From the NCBI GenBank assembly GCA_944381615.1, contig CALWLT010000026.1, positions 1 through 64,000 on the forward strand: 64,000 bases of DNA. The letters run 5' to 3'. Shown piece after piece: positions 52,683-60,479 of this stretch (within the stretch, counting starts at the first letter, position 1; the number at the start of each line of letters is the position of its first letter). The position numbers and the translations under genes are program-made. The notes beneath the pieces are model-generated. The model made no database searches, had not been told where the DNA came from, and saw nothing but the letters and a program-made list of their open reading frames with translations. The stretch comes from an uncultured Lachnospiraceae bacterium (lineage in GTDB: Bacteria > Bacillota > Clostridia > Lachnospirales > Lachnospiraceae).

Positions 52683-53951
52683 GTGGAGAAAAAACCATTT
52701 GTGACGTTAGAGAAGCTCAGGGAAATTACGAAGACGTATCCGACCCCGTTTCATCTCTATGACGAGAGGGGAATCCGGGAAAATGCAGAGCGTCTTTTAA
52801 AGGCGTTCTCCTGGAATCCCGGATTTCGGGAATATTTTGCCGTCAAGGCGACGCCCAACCCGTTTGTGATTGAGATTTTACAGAAGCTGGGCTGCGGCGT
52901 GGACTGCTCGTCGCTGACGGAGCTTATGATGGCGAAGGCCATGGGCTACCGGGGCGAGGGGATCATGTTTTCTTCCAACGATACGCCGCCGGAGGAATTT
53001 AAGCTGGCGGATGAGCTGGGGGCGATCATCAATCTGGACGATATCACGCATATTGAGTTCCTGGAGAAGACCATCGGCCGCATTCCGGAAACGATCTGCT
53101 GCCGCTATAATCCCGGCGGACTGTTCAAGATCAGCAACGATATTATGGACAACCCCGGCGACGCCAAGTACGGCATGACGACGGATCAGCTGTTTGAGGC
53201 CTTCCGCATCCTGAAGAAAAAAGGCGCAAAGCGTTTCGGCCTCCATGCGTTTCTGGCGAGCAACACGGTCACGAACGAGTATTATCCCATGCTGGCGCGG
53301 GTGCTGTTTGAGGTGGCGGTAAAGCTGAAGGAGGAGACGGGGGCGGACATTCAGTTCATTAATCTCTCCGGAGGAATCGGCATCCCCTACCGGCCGGATC
53401 AGGAGCCGAACGATATCTACGCCATCGGCGAGGGAGTAAGGCAGGTGTATGAGGAAGTGCTGGTCCCGGCCGGGCTGGGCAAAGTGGCGCTTTTTACGGA
53501 GCTGGGCCGCTATATGCTGGGGCCCTACGGCTGCCTGGTTACCACCGCCATCCATGAGAAGCATACGCATAAGGAATACATCGGCGTGGACGCCTGCGCC
53601 GTCAATCTGATGCGGCCCGCCATGTACGGCGCGTACCATCATATTACGGTCATGGGAAAAGAGAACGCGCCCTGCGACCACAAGTATGACGTGACGGGTT
53701 CCCTGTGTGAGAACAACGATAAATTTGCCATTGACCGCATGCTGCCGGAGGTCTCGATCGGCGATCTCCTGGTCATCCACGATACGGGCGCGCACGGCTT
53801 CTCCATGGGCTACAATTACAACGGCAAGCTGCGCTCGGCGGAGCTTCTGCTGAAGGAGGATGGATCCGTGCAGCTGATCCGGCGCGCGGAGACGCCGAAG
53901 GATTATTTTGCCACGTTTGATTTCTGCGATCTGTTCCGGGATCTCGTTTGA
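52683..53951 (+). CDS. lysA: Diaminopimelate decarboxylase family protein
   Basis: PLP-dependent fold-type III decarboxylase, 422 residues, most likely the last step of lysine synthesis. Landmarks are PTPFHLYDE, the PLP lysine in YFAVKATPNP, GLHAFLASN, the phosphate-binding NLSGGIGIPY, TELGRY, and CENNDKFAIDR with the active-site cysteine of the second subunit. It starts with GTG 52683 after GGAGG and lies only 19 nt after pyk, so the two are probably co-transcribed. Related family members decarboxylate other diamino acids, so substrate is inferred, but length and motifs fit DAP decarboxylase. Confidence 0.88.
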   Translation: MEKKPFVTLEKLREITKTYPTPFHLYDERGIRENAERLLKAFSWNPGFREYFAVKATPNPFVIEILQKLGCGVDCSSLTELMMAKAMGYRGEGIMFSSNDTPPEEFKLADELGAIINLDDITHIEFLEKTIGRIPETICCRYNPGGLFKISNDIMDNPGDAKYGMTTDQLFEAFRILKKKGAKRFGLHAFLASNTVTNEYYPMLARVLFEVAVKLKEETGADIQFINLSGGIGIPYRPDQEPNDIYAIGEGVRQVYEEVLVPAGLGKVALFTELGRYMLGPYGCLVTTAIHEKHTHKEYIGVDACAVNLMRPAMYGAYHHITVMGKENAPCDHKYDVTGSLCENNDKFAIDRMLPEVSIGDLLVIHDTGAHGFSMGYNYNGKLRSAELLLKEDGSVQLIRRAETPKDYFATFDFCDLFRDLV

Positions 53952-54000
53952 GTTCGGGGCCTGCGCCTGGAAGACCCCCAACGGCGGGGAGAAGAAAACA

Positions 54001-54060
54001 CGGGCGGCTGAAATTGCTAGAATGCAGAAATGGGCGGCTGAAACTGCTATAATGCAGAAA
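54001..54060. repeat. 30-bp tandem repeat, two units
   Basis: GGCGGCTGAAA(T/C)TGCTA(G/T)AATGCAGAAA recurs with a 30-bp period (54001 and 54031), with a partial third copy. It is in the gap after lysA. Confidence 0.88.
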
Positions 54061-54151
54061 CAGGCGGTTTTATTGCACGGGGAAGCGGAATATTAAGAAT
54101 ATCTTCATAATTTATTCAAAGACTATACAAACATTTCCGGAAGAAGCATGC

Positions 54152-54259
54152 TATACTAAAACCATAGTTAATGCATGATACAAATGTTTGAAATCCTTTA
54201 ACCTTTTTGAAATCCGAATTCCTAACGAACTTGTCCTGCGCGGGAGCGCAGGACTTTTT
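54152..54259 (+). ncRNA. Candidate small RNA or 3' region ending in a terminator
   Basis: A TATACT -10 (54152-54157, no clear -35) is followed by about 75 nt with a repeated TTTGAAATCC and then a strong terminator: GTCCTGCGC (54233-54241), GGGA tetraloop, GCGCAGGAC (54246-54254), TTTTT. The hairpin terminates either the rhomboid-pyk-lysA transcript or a short independent RNA. No reading frame is supported. Confidence 0.4.
54233..54259 (+). terminator. Intrinsic terminator downstream of lysA
   Basis: Nine-bp GC-rich stem with a GNRA-type loop and five T, 280 nt after the lysA stop. Confidence 0.92.
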
Positions 54260-54288
54260 CGTTTCCGGAAATCCGGAGCCGGAAAGAA

Positions 54289-55317
54289 TCAGAGGCTTTC
54301 CGCGATCTCGTAGAGCAGCCGCTCCGAGTCATCCCAGCCAAGACAGGGATCCGTAATGGATTTTCCGTAGCAGTGCTCGCCGATTTTCTGGGAGCCGGGT
54401 TCGATGTAGCTCTCGATCATCACGCCCTTGATAAAGCGGTAAAGTTCCGCGGAGTGGCGGCGGCTGTGAAGCACTTCCTTGACGATGCGGATCTGCTCCA
54501 TATACTGCTTGTTGGAGTTGGAGTGGTTGGCGTCCACGATGCAGGCCGGGTTTTTCAGATCGCGCTCGGCGTAAAGCTCCATCAGAAGCTTCAGGTCTTC
54601 ATAGTGGTAGTTGGGAAGGCACTGATCGTGCTTGTTGACCGCGCCGCGCAGGATGGCGTGCGTCAGCGGGTTGCCGTTGGTCTTAACCTCCCAGCTGCGG
54701 TAGATAAATTCGTGGCTGTGCTGGCCGGCCTGAATGGCGTTCAGCATGACGGAGAGCGTGCCGCTGGTCGGGTTCTTCATGCCGACCGGCACGTCGATGC
54801 CGCTGGAAACCAGACGGTGCTGCTGGTTCTCCACCGAGCGGGCGCCGACGGCGATGTAGGACATGACGTCGGACAGGTACGTCAGGTTTTCAGGATAGAG
54901 CATCTCGTCGGCCGTGGAGAAGCCGGTCTCCTCGATAACCCGCATGTGAAGCTTGCGGATGGCGATCAGGCCCTGGTAGAGATTCGGTTTTTTCTCCGGG
55001 TTGGGCTGGTGCAGAAGGCCCTTGTAGCCGTCGCCGGTCGTCCGCGGTTTGTTGGTGTAGATGCGGGGGATCAGGATCAGGCGCTCCTTTACTTTTTCCT
55101 GCACGCGCGCCAGCCGCGTCACGTAGTCGAGGACCGAATCCTCGCGATCGGCGGAGCAGGGGCCGATGATGACGAGAAATTTGTCGCTGTTTCCGGTAAA
55201 TACATCGCGGATGGCCGCGTCTTTTCTGTTTTTTTCAGCCGCCAGCTTCGGATCCAGCGGAAATTCCTCGCGGATCTCGTCGGGCGTGGGCAGTTTGCTG
55301 ACATATTCAAATCCCAT
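54289..55317 (-). CDS. 3-deoxy-7-phosphoheptulonate synthase, AroG-type (class I)
   Basis: First enzyme of the shikimate pathway, joining phosphoenolpyruvate and erythrose 4-phosphate; 342 residues. Family motifs are VIIGPCSADREDSVLDY, PRTTGDGYKGLL, the metal-binding region with CIVDANHSNSNKQY, and GARSVENQQHR. Length and N-terminal extension are those of the E. coli AroF/G/H group, so feedback control by an aromatic amino acid is likely; which one cannot be told. The start ATG 55317 follows GGAGGAA, and a good promoter lies upstream on the same strand. Confidence 0.96.
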   Translation of the reverse strand: MGFEYVSKLPTPDEIREEFPLDPKLAAEKNRKDAAIRDVFTGNSDKFLVIIGPCSADREDSVLDYVTRLARVQEKVKERLILIPRIYTNKPRTTGDGYKGLLHQPNPEKKPNLYQGLIAIRKLHMRVIEETGFSTADEMLYPENLTYLSDVMSYIAVGARSVENQQHRLVSSGIDVPVGMKNPTSGTLSVMLNAIQAGQHSHEFIYRSWEVKTNGNPLTHAILRGAVNKHDQCLPNYHYEDLKLLMELYAERDLKNPACIVDANHSNSNKQYMEQIRIVKEVLHSRRHSAELYRFIKGVMIESYIEPGSQKIGEHCYGKSITDPCLGWDDSERLLYEIAESL

Positions 55318-55395
55318 GGGTCGATTCCTCCTGTCGGTTCATTTGCTGTTTTCGGATTTTCGCCGCACGGCGCCGCGCCGGAAAATCCGTTTCCT

Positions 55396-55424
55396 ATTAT
55401 AATATAGAAAGAACGGTTCAGCAA
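55396..55424 (-). promoter_or_regulatory. Promoter of DAHP synthase gene
   Basis: On the minus strand TTGCTG (55424-55419), 17-nt spacer, perfect TATAAT (55401-55396). Confidence 0.75.
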
Positions 55425-55522
55425 TAGGGGAATGCTGACGGATTCCGGGCCCCGGGAGAGGGAAAAGACGGGAAAATGTTACAGTTCCATTACGAAAAAA
55501 CGGTAAAATTCGCGCGGAAAAC

Positions 55523-55551
55523 TTGACGAAACGGGGATTTCATAATAGAAT
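55523..55551 (+). promoter_or_regulatory. Promoter of the MATE-gene leader
   Basis: TTGACG (55523-55528), 17-nt spacer, TAGAAT (55546-55551). Confidence 0.75.
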
Positions 55552-55557
55552 AGGGTA

Positions 55558-55832
55558 TATCAGAAAAATTGAAAAATTTTTTTGATCAGCGTGCAATAAA
55601 ATGCGCGGACAGCGCATTAACTTATTGAACGGATGAAAATCATTTCTGTTCAGGAAACCGGAGGCGGAGGACGAACAAATCAGGTTACTCGAAATTCCCT
55701 GATGCATTACACTCCGTTACGAATCCGTTTCCGGAATATTCTGAGCAGGATCTTTTCGGTTCTGGTAATCAACCAGTGCCAGACGCCGAATAAAAAAACA
55801 CCGGGCTGATTTTTCAGTGTCGGTGTTTTTTT
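55558..55832 (+). ncRNA. Structured leader upstream of the MATE exporter, unrecognised
   Basis: About 235 nt of AT-richer DNA separate the promoter from a strong terminator. Possible helices include ATGCGC/GCGCAT near 55594-55612 and ATCAGG/CCTGAT near 55678-55704. An ATG at 55633 opens a 58-codon frame ending TGA at 55807-55809 inside the terminator, but it has no clear ribosome-binding site and gives an Arg/Asn-rich peptide. Promoter, long leader, terminator, then exporter is the usual layout of a riboswitch or attenuator. No known class was recognised. Confidence 0.5.
55792..55832 (+). terminator. Terminator/attenuator before the MATE gene
   Basis: An A-run plus ACACCG pairs with CGGTGT plus a T-run (12-bp outer stem, 55792-55803 with 55821-55832), with an inner CTGA/TCAG. 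The A/T flanks make it active on both strands. It ends 41 nt before the MATE start. Confidence 0.85.
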
Positions 55833-55872
55833 ATTGGGCAAAGAAGACCGAAACGGGGAGGAAAGACAGAAG

Positions 55873-57282
55873 ATGAAGCTGGAGAACGATCTGGGAAGAG
55901 ATGATATCCGCCGACTGGTCGTCCGCGTGGCGATCCCGTCCATGCTGGCGCAGCTGGTCAACGTGCTCTACAGCGTGGTGGATCGCATTTACATTGGAAA
56001 TATCCCGGTAATCGGGGAGACGGCGCTGGCCGGCGTCGGCGTCAGCGGGCCGATCGTGACGATGATCTCCGCCTTCGCCTATCTGGTGGGCGTCGGCGGA
56101 TCGCCGCTCATGAGTATCCGCATGGGACAGGGAAACCTGGAGGGGGCGAAGCGGATTCTCGCCAACAGCTTCCTGATGCTGAGCGTGATCTCGGCGGTTT
56201 TAACCGTCTTTTTGTTTGCGGGGCGGGAGTGGATCCTGATGCGCTTTGGCGCCAGCGAGGCGACGTATCCCTACGCCGAGGAATACTTTGCCATTTACGT
56301 GCTGGGGACGTTGTTTGCTCTTCTCTCGGTGGGGATGAATCAGTTTATCATCTGTCAGGGATTTGCCAGAATCGGCATGATTTCGGTCTCTCTGGGAGCC
56401 GTGACGAACATTGTGCTGGATCCCGTCTTTATTTTCCTGCTGGATATGGGAGTGGCGGGAGCGGCCGTGGCGACGGTGCTCTCGCAGTTTGCCTCCTGCG
56501 TGTTTGTGATCCGGTTCCTCTTGGGAAAGCGTGTCCCGGTGCGGCTTACCTTCGGCGGCTTCCAGGCGGCGCTGATGGGGCGCATTGCCCTGATGGGACT
56601 GGCGCCGTTTCTGATTATCGCGTTTGACAATGTCCTGATCATCGCCCTCAATACGGTCATCCAGACATGGGGCGGGGCGGAGGCGGACCGCCTCCTGACG
56701 TGTACGGCGATCGTGCAGAGCTTTATGCTGGTGGTAACCATGCCGCTAGGCGGGATCACGGCCGGGACCGGGGCCATTCTCGGCTACAATTTCGGCGCGC
56801 GCCGCCCGGATCGGATCCGCTCGGCTCAGAAATACATTGTTCTGCTGGCGGTGGCCTTTAATTCCTTTATGTTCCTCATTTCCCGCACGGCGGCGCAGTA
56901 TTTCGTGTTTCTCTTTACACGCAGCCCGGAATACGTGGATCTGACCGTGTGGGCCATCGGCGTCTACACGATGGGGATTATTCCCCTGGCGGTGCAGTAC
57001 GCGATCGTGGACGGCTTTACCGGGATGGGCGTGCCTTCGCTGGCCGTCGCGCTCTCGGCGTTCCGCAAGGTTGTGTTTCTGGGGAGCGTATTCCTGATCC
57101 CGCAGTTTTTTGAGATCCGGCAGGTGTTTTATGCGGAGGCGGCCTCGGATTTTGCCGGGACCGCGGTCTCGGTTGTGACTTATCTGCTGGTTATCGGGAA
57201 AATCATGGCGCGCTGTCAGCCGCAGCCGGAAGAAGGCCGGCGTCCCGGTAGCAGTCCTCTGCGCCGGGATGGAGCGGAATGA
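55873..57282 (+). CDS. MATE family efflux transporter
   Basis: Polytopic exporter of 469 residues with about twelve membrane helices in two homologous halves, coupling drug or metabolite export to a sodium or proton gradient. Typical are RLVVRVAIPSMLAQLVNVLY and VDRIYIGNIP in the first half, and GIIPLAVQYAIVDGFTGMG in the second. The start ATG 55873 (MKLENDLGRDDIRRL) follows GGGGAGGAAAGACAG; the reading from 55834 would start in the terminator. The substrate is unknown. The 3' end overlaps the 3' end of the convergent TAXI gene by 80 bp. Confidence 0.94.
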   Translation: MKLENDLGRDDIRRLVVRVAIPSMLAQLVNVLYSVVDRIYIGNIPVIGETALAGVGVSGPIVTMISAFAYLVGVGGSPLMSIRMGQGNLEGAKRILANSFLMLSVISAVLTVFLFAGREWILMRFGASEATYPYAEEYFAIYVLGTLFALLSVGMNQFIICQGFARIGMISVSLGAVTNIVLDPVFIFLLDMGVAGAAVATVLSQFASCVFVIRFLLGKRVPVRLTFGGFQAALMGRIALMGLAPFLIIAFDNVLIIALNTVIQTWGGAEADRLLTCTAIVQSFMLVVTMPLGGITAGTGAILGYNFGARRPDRIRSAQKYIVLLAVAFNSFMFLISRTAAQYFVFLFTRSPEYVDLTVWAIGVYTMGIIPLAVQYAIVDGFTGMGVPSLAVALSAFRKVVFLGSVFLIPQFFEIRQVFYAEAASDFAGTAVSVVTYLLVIGKIMARCQPQPEEGRRPGSSPLRRDGAE

Positions 57283-58219
57283 TCAGATCAGATGCCAGAT
57301 AGTCGTCTTCGGACATGGCGGCAAGTGGCGCGAAGGAGGCGGAGAGCTCTTCGCCGGATTCCAGAAGGATCTGTGTGATCTGGTACACGATCGCCTCATC
57401 GAGCGATTCGTCGGCGCAGAGAAGGCATTTGACGCCGAAGGTCGGGACGTCCGTTTCCTGTCCGGGGTAGGTCCCGGCCGGAATCACGGCCGCAAAGTAA
57501 GCGGGATTCTGCGCGAGAATGGATTTAAGCTCCTGCGGCGTATAGGAAAGGAGGCGGCAGGGGAGTTCCCCCGCCAGCTCTTCCAGGGACGGGATGGGGA
57601 TCCCAGCAAAGCCGTGGATGGCGTCGGCCTCCCCGTCCCGGACGGCCTGGCTTCCGGAGCCGAGACTTGAGTTGAGAAGTTCGGTCCGGGCAAGGATGCC
57701 GGCGGCGTCCAGCGCACATGCGGCAGCCAGGGCGGACGTGGAGTCGCGGGGCCCGACGACGGCGCTTTTTCCGGCGAGATCGCGGACGCGGGTCAGGCCG
57801 CTTTCCGACGGCGCCATCCAGTTGGAATAGCTGGTGTAGACGGCGGCGACGGCCCGCAGGCCGCTGTCCTGGCGCTCTTCAGAGGAGAGCGCGGCATTGG
57901 CCACATCGGCGCTGATCAGCCCCAGATCCAGCTGTCCGCTTTCGATCTGTTCCAGATTCATGGCCGAGCCGCTGGATGCGCTGACATTGACGCGGATGCC
58001 GCTGTCGCGGCGGTTGATGACGTCGGCGATGGCGGCCCCGGCGGGATACATGCTGCCGCCGCTGTCAGCCGTGCCGATGCTTAAGACCGTGAGTTCGGCC
58101 TGCGCCCGGGGCGCGCTGACGACGGTGTTGGCGCCGCCGTAGCCGGAAGAGGCGGAGCAGGCCGCCGTAAAGAGAAGCAGGAACAGGCCTGCGGGAAAAG
58201 CAAGGAAGCTTCGTTTCAT
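57203..58219 (-). CDS. TAXI-family solute-binding lipoprotein
   Basis: Extracytoplasmic binding protein of the TAXI (TRAP-associated) family, 338 residues. The signal peptide ends in a lipobox FTAACSAS, so it should be lipid-anchored at the membrane. TVLSIGTADSGGSMYPAGAAIADVIN near the N-terminus is the family hallmark, as is EQIESGQLDLGLISADVANAA. Known members bind glutamate, glutamine or dicarboxylates for TRAP transporters, but no TRAP permease genes are in the window. It lies downstream of gltS and a sensor pair, separated by a terminator and its own promoter, so a sensory or accessory role in glutamate uptake is possible. The start at 58219 follows GGAGGA. Confidence 0.87.
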   Translation of the reverse strand: MKRSFLAFPAGLFLLLFTAACSASSGYGGANTVVSAPRAQAELTVLSIGTADSGGSMYPAGAAIADVINRRDSGIRVNVSASSGSAMNLEQIESGQLDLGLISADVANAALSSEERQDSGLRAVAAVYTSYSNWMAPSESGLTRVRDLAGKSAVVGPRDSTSALAAACALDAAGILARTELLNSSLGSGSQAVRDGEADAIHGFAGIPIPSLEELAGELPCRLLSYTPQELKSILAQNPAYFAAVIPAGTYPGQETDVPTFGVKCLLCADESLDEAIVYQITQILLESGEELSASFAPLAAMSEDDYLASDLIIPLHPGAEDCYRDAGLLPAAADSAP

Positions 58220-58316
58220 GAGTCGTCCTCCGGAGTCTTTACCAGCGCCTGCCGCGGCGGGATCCGGAACGGACCGCGGGAAGGCGCATCGCAGTGTCAA
58301 CAGAATTTATTACAAC

Positions 58317-58346
58317 ATTATAACACAGGGAGAGGGACAGACTCAA
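58317..58346 (-). promoter_or_regulatory. Promoter of the TAXI lipoprotein gene
   Basis: On the minus strand TTGAGT (58346-58341), 18-nt spacer, perfect TATAAT (58322-58317). Confidence 0.65.
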
Positions 58347-58355
58347 GCAAAAGAA

Positions 58356-58392
58356 GCGGGGCCGGCGCACCGAGAAGATGCGCCGGCCCCGC
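58356..58392 (-). terminator. Terminator of gltS
   Basis: A perfect 14-bp stem (GCGGGGCCGGCGCA, 58356-58369, with 58379-58392) and 9-nt loop, followed on the minus strand by U-rich CTTCTTTTGCTT. Confidence 0.88.
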
Positions 58393-58432
58393 GTGATCCG
58401 CTCCGGCGAAGCCGTCTGCAGAGGATGGTTCG

Positions 58433-59683
58433 TCAGGCGACGAGGCTTCCGAAAATCGAGAGGAAGATCGGGTTGTAAATGTCGTCGATTAAGACGGCGA
58501 AGGACGGGTATAATACCCAGGCCACGTTGTGCCAGCCGTACTGATCCATAACGGCCTTTTCGTTGGCGACAGCGTTGGGGCCGGATCCGCATCCCCAGCC
58601 GCAGTTGCCGGCAGCCATAACGGCGGCGCCGTAATCGCGGCCGAACATGTTGTAGGAGATGAAGATGGCGAAGAGCGCCATGATAACGGCCTGCATGAGA
58701 AGGATGATTCCCATCTGTCCGGCTACGGGGGCCAGCTTCGTGATATCAATGGTCATCAGGACCAGCGCCAGGTAGAGCTCCAGGAACATGTGCTCGATGG
58801 CGTCTACCTCCGGCGTATAGAAGCGGATATGGCAGCCCTCCATGACGTTGCGGGCGATGGCGCCGGCGAAGAGACAGCCGATGAACTTCGGCATCTCAAT
58901 CAGGGGGATGTTGTCTAACAGGCAGTAAATGGGCATACCCAGGGCGGCGACGAGGAGCACCATGGCGAACATGGAGATCATGCGGCCGTTGTCCAGCGTG
59001 GCGGCCGTGCCCGTCTTGGCGGAATCAGGCTTATCGTTGGGATCCGCCTTCAGGCCGTGGCGGCTGATGAGGAACGCGGCCACGGGACCGCCGATGAGCG
59101 AGCCCATGATGTTGCCGCAGGTGCCGGCCGCGACGCCGATGGTGGTGGCGTCCGGCGCGCCCATTCCCTCAAAGATGGGGCCGAAGGCGGAAGCGGTTCC
59201 CACGCCGCCGGCCATGGCGGCGGAGGAGCACTGCAGGGCCAGCAGGGGGTGCAGGCCGATGAGTTTTCCCATGAGAACGCCGGCCACGTCCTGAATGGTA
59301 ATCAGCAGGCAGGCGGCGATGGCGATCAGGACGCAGAGCTTTCCGCCGGCGTGCCGGATCATTTTAAAGCTGAAGCCAAAGCCGACGCAGAGGAAAAACA
59401 GGTTCTGACACAGATCCTGCATGACGGTCGTGTCGAAGCTCAGGCCGATGATGCCGGCGCCCTTGATGACCGAGACGATAATGGAAAAGATCAGGCCGGA
59501 GATAACCGGCGCCGGGATCGCGTATTTGCGCAGCAGCGCGCTGCGGGAGACGATGGCCCGCCCCAGGAAGATGACGATGGCGGCAAAGCCCAGGGTGGTC
59601 AGGTATTCAAATTTGAATGCGGCGGCCGCCCCGTCGGCCGCCGGGGTGTACGTACCGAAGTACGACAGGATGTGTTCCAACAT
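58433..59683 (-). CDS. gltS: Sodium/glutamate symporter GltS
   Basis: Na+-dependent glutamate importer, 416 residues with about ten to twelve membrane segments. The conserved regions are GRAIVSRSALLRKYAIPAPV, AMAGGVGTASAFGP, and CGWGCGSGPNAVANEKAV near the C-terminus. The start ATG 59683 follows TTGGAGGG. It has its own promoter and terminator. The response regulator and sensor kinase genes lie immediately upstream on the same strand, so gltS is probably the target of that two-component system. Confidence 0.93.
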   Translation of the reverse strand: MLEHILSYFGTYTPAADGAAAAFKFEYLTTLGFAAIVIFLGRAIVSRSALLRKYAIPAPVISGLIFSIIVSVIKGAGIIGLSFDTTVMQDLCQNLFFLCVGFGFSFKMIRHAGGKLCVLIAIAACLLITIQDVAGVLMGKLIGLHPLLALQCSSAAMAGGVGTASAFGPIFEGMGAPDATTIGVAAGTCGNIMGSLIGGPVAAFLISRHGLKADPNDKPDSAKTGTAATLDNGRMISMFAMVLLVAALGMPIYCLLDNIPLIEMPKFIGCLFAGAIARNVMEGCHIRFYTPEVDAIEHMFLELYLALVLMTIDITKLAPVAGQMGIILLMQAVIMALFAIFISYNMFGRDYGAAVMAAGNCGWGCGSGPNAVANEKAVMDQYGWHNVAWVLYPSFAVLIDDIYNPIFLSIFGSLVA

Positions 59684-59736
59684 AAATTCATTCCCTCCAA
59701 TTCTTTTTATACAGTTTATAAATTTTTTATAAATCC

Positions 59737-59765
59737 AGTGTAAAAAAAGAAGGAGGGAGAGTCAA
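59737..59765 (-). promoter_or_regulatory. Promoter of gltS with adjacent AT-rich inverted repeat
   Basis: On the minus strand TTGACT (59765-59760), 17-nt spacer, TACACT (59742-59737). Just downstream, around 59714-59733, TTTATAA and TTATAAA form an inverted repeat in an AT-rich tract. CitB/DcuR-type regulators are known to bind AT-rich sites, so this could be the operator of the adjacent regulator. Confidence 0.65.
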
Positions 59766-59794
59766 TTTATGTAAGTAAGGAACGGCTTTTGTAA

Positions 59795-60478
59795 CTATTG
59801 TAACCGGTGGAAGCGGTAGCGGATGGACGGCCGGCCGCCGGTCTGGTAGTCGACGGAGCTTAAAAGCTCTCCCGTTTCCGTCAGCCAGGCCGTATAGCGG
59901 CGGATGGTAATGCGCGAGAGCCCGATCTGTTCTGCCAGCTCTTCGCTGGTGTAATCCTGCTGCGGGTGCTCCCGGAAAAAGGAGCGGATGCGCTTAAGCG
60001 TCTCCTCGTTCAGCCCTTTGGCCAGTCCGGGGTCGGCCGGGACGCGGCGCTGCGCGAGCAGGCGGTCGATGGCGTCCTGATTCAGTCCGCCGGCGGAGGG
60101 CTTCAGCGTATCGGAAAGCCGGGCAAAGCGTTCCAGGGCTTCCTTGAAGCGCTGAAATTCAAAGGGCTTGATCAGAAAATCCACGACGCCCCGGGAGAGC
60201 AGGCGGCGGACGGTGTCGGCGTCGTTGGCGGAGGTAACCATGATGACGGCCGGGGAGAGCCCCGCGGCATGCAGGCGGTCGATGAAGGTCCCGCCGTCCA
60301 TGGCGGGCATGTAGTAGTCAAGGATGATGAGATCCGCCCGGTGGTCCTTCAGCCAGGCGAGGGCGGACGCCCCGTCCCGGAAGCTGCCGGCCACCTGAAA
60401 CGGGGGTGTGAGCTCCGTATACTGCCGGTTGATGGCGGCGACCATCGGGTCGTCTTCTACAATGATAACCTGATACAT
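59795..60478 (-). CDS. CitB/DcuR-type response regulator
   Basis: Two-component response regulator, 227 residues. The receiver domain has the acidic pair in VEDDP, the phospho-acceptor Asp in LIILDYYMP, the Thr/Ser in VTSAND and Lys in IKPFEF. The C-terminal part, with YTSEELAEQIGLSRITIRRY, is the winged-helix effector typical of the CitB/DcuR/MalR group, which control uptake of citrate, dicarboxylates or glutamate-type acids. The start at 60478 (MYQVIIVEDDP) is one nucleotide after the kinase stop codon, so the two are translationally coupled. It sits 111 nt before gltS. Confidence 0.93.
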   Translation of the reverse strand: MYQVIIVEDDPMVAAINRQYTELTPPFQVAGSFRDGASALAWLKDHRADLIILDYYMPAMDGGTFIDRLHAAGLSPAVIMVTSANDADTVRRLLSRGVVDFLIKPFEFQRFKEALERFARLSDTLKPSAGGLNQDAIDRLLAQRRVPADPGLAKGLNEETLKRIRSFFREHPQQDYTSEELAEQIGLSRITIRRYTAWLTETGELLSSVDYQTGGRPSIRYRFHRLQ

Positions 60479-60479
60479 G

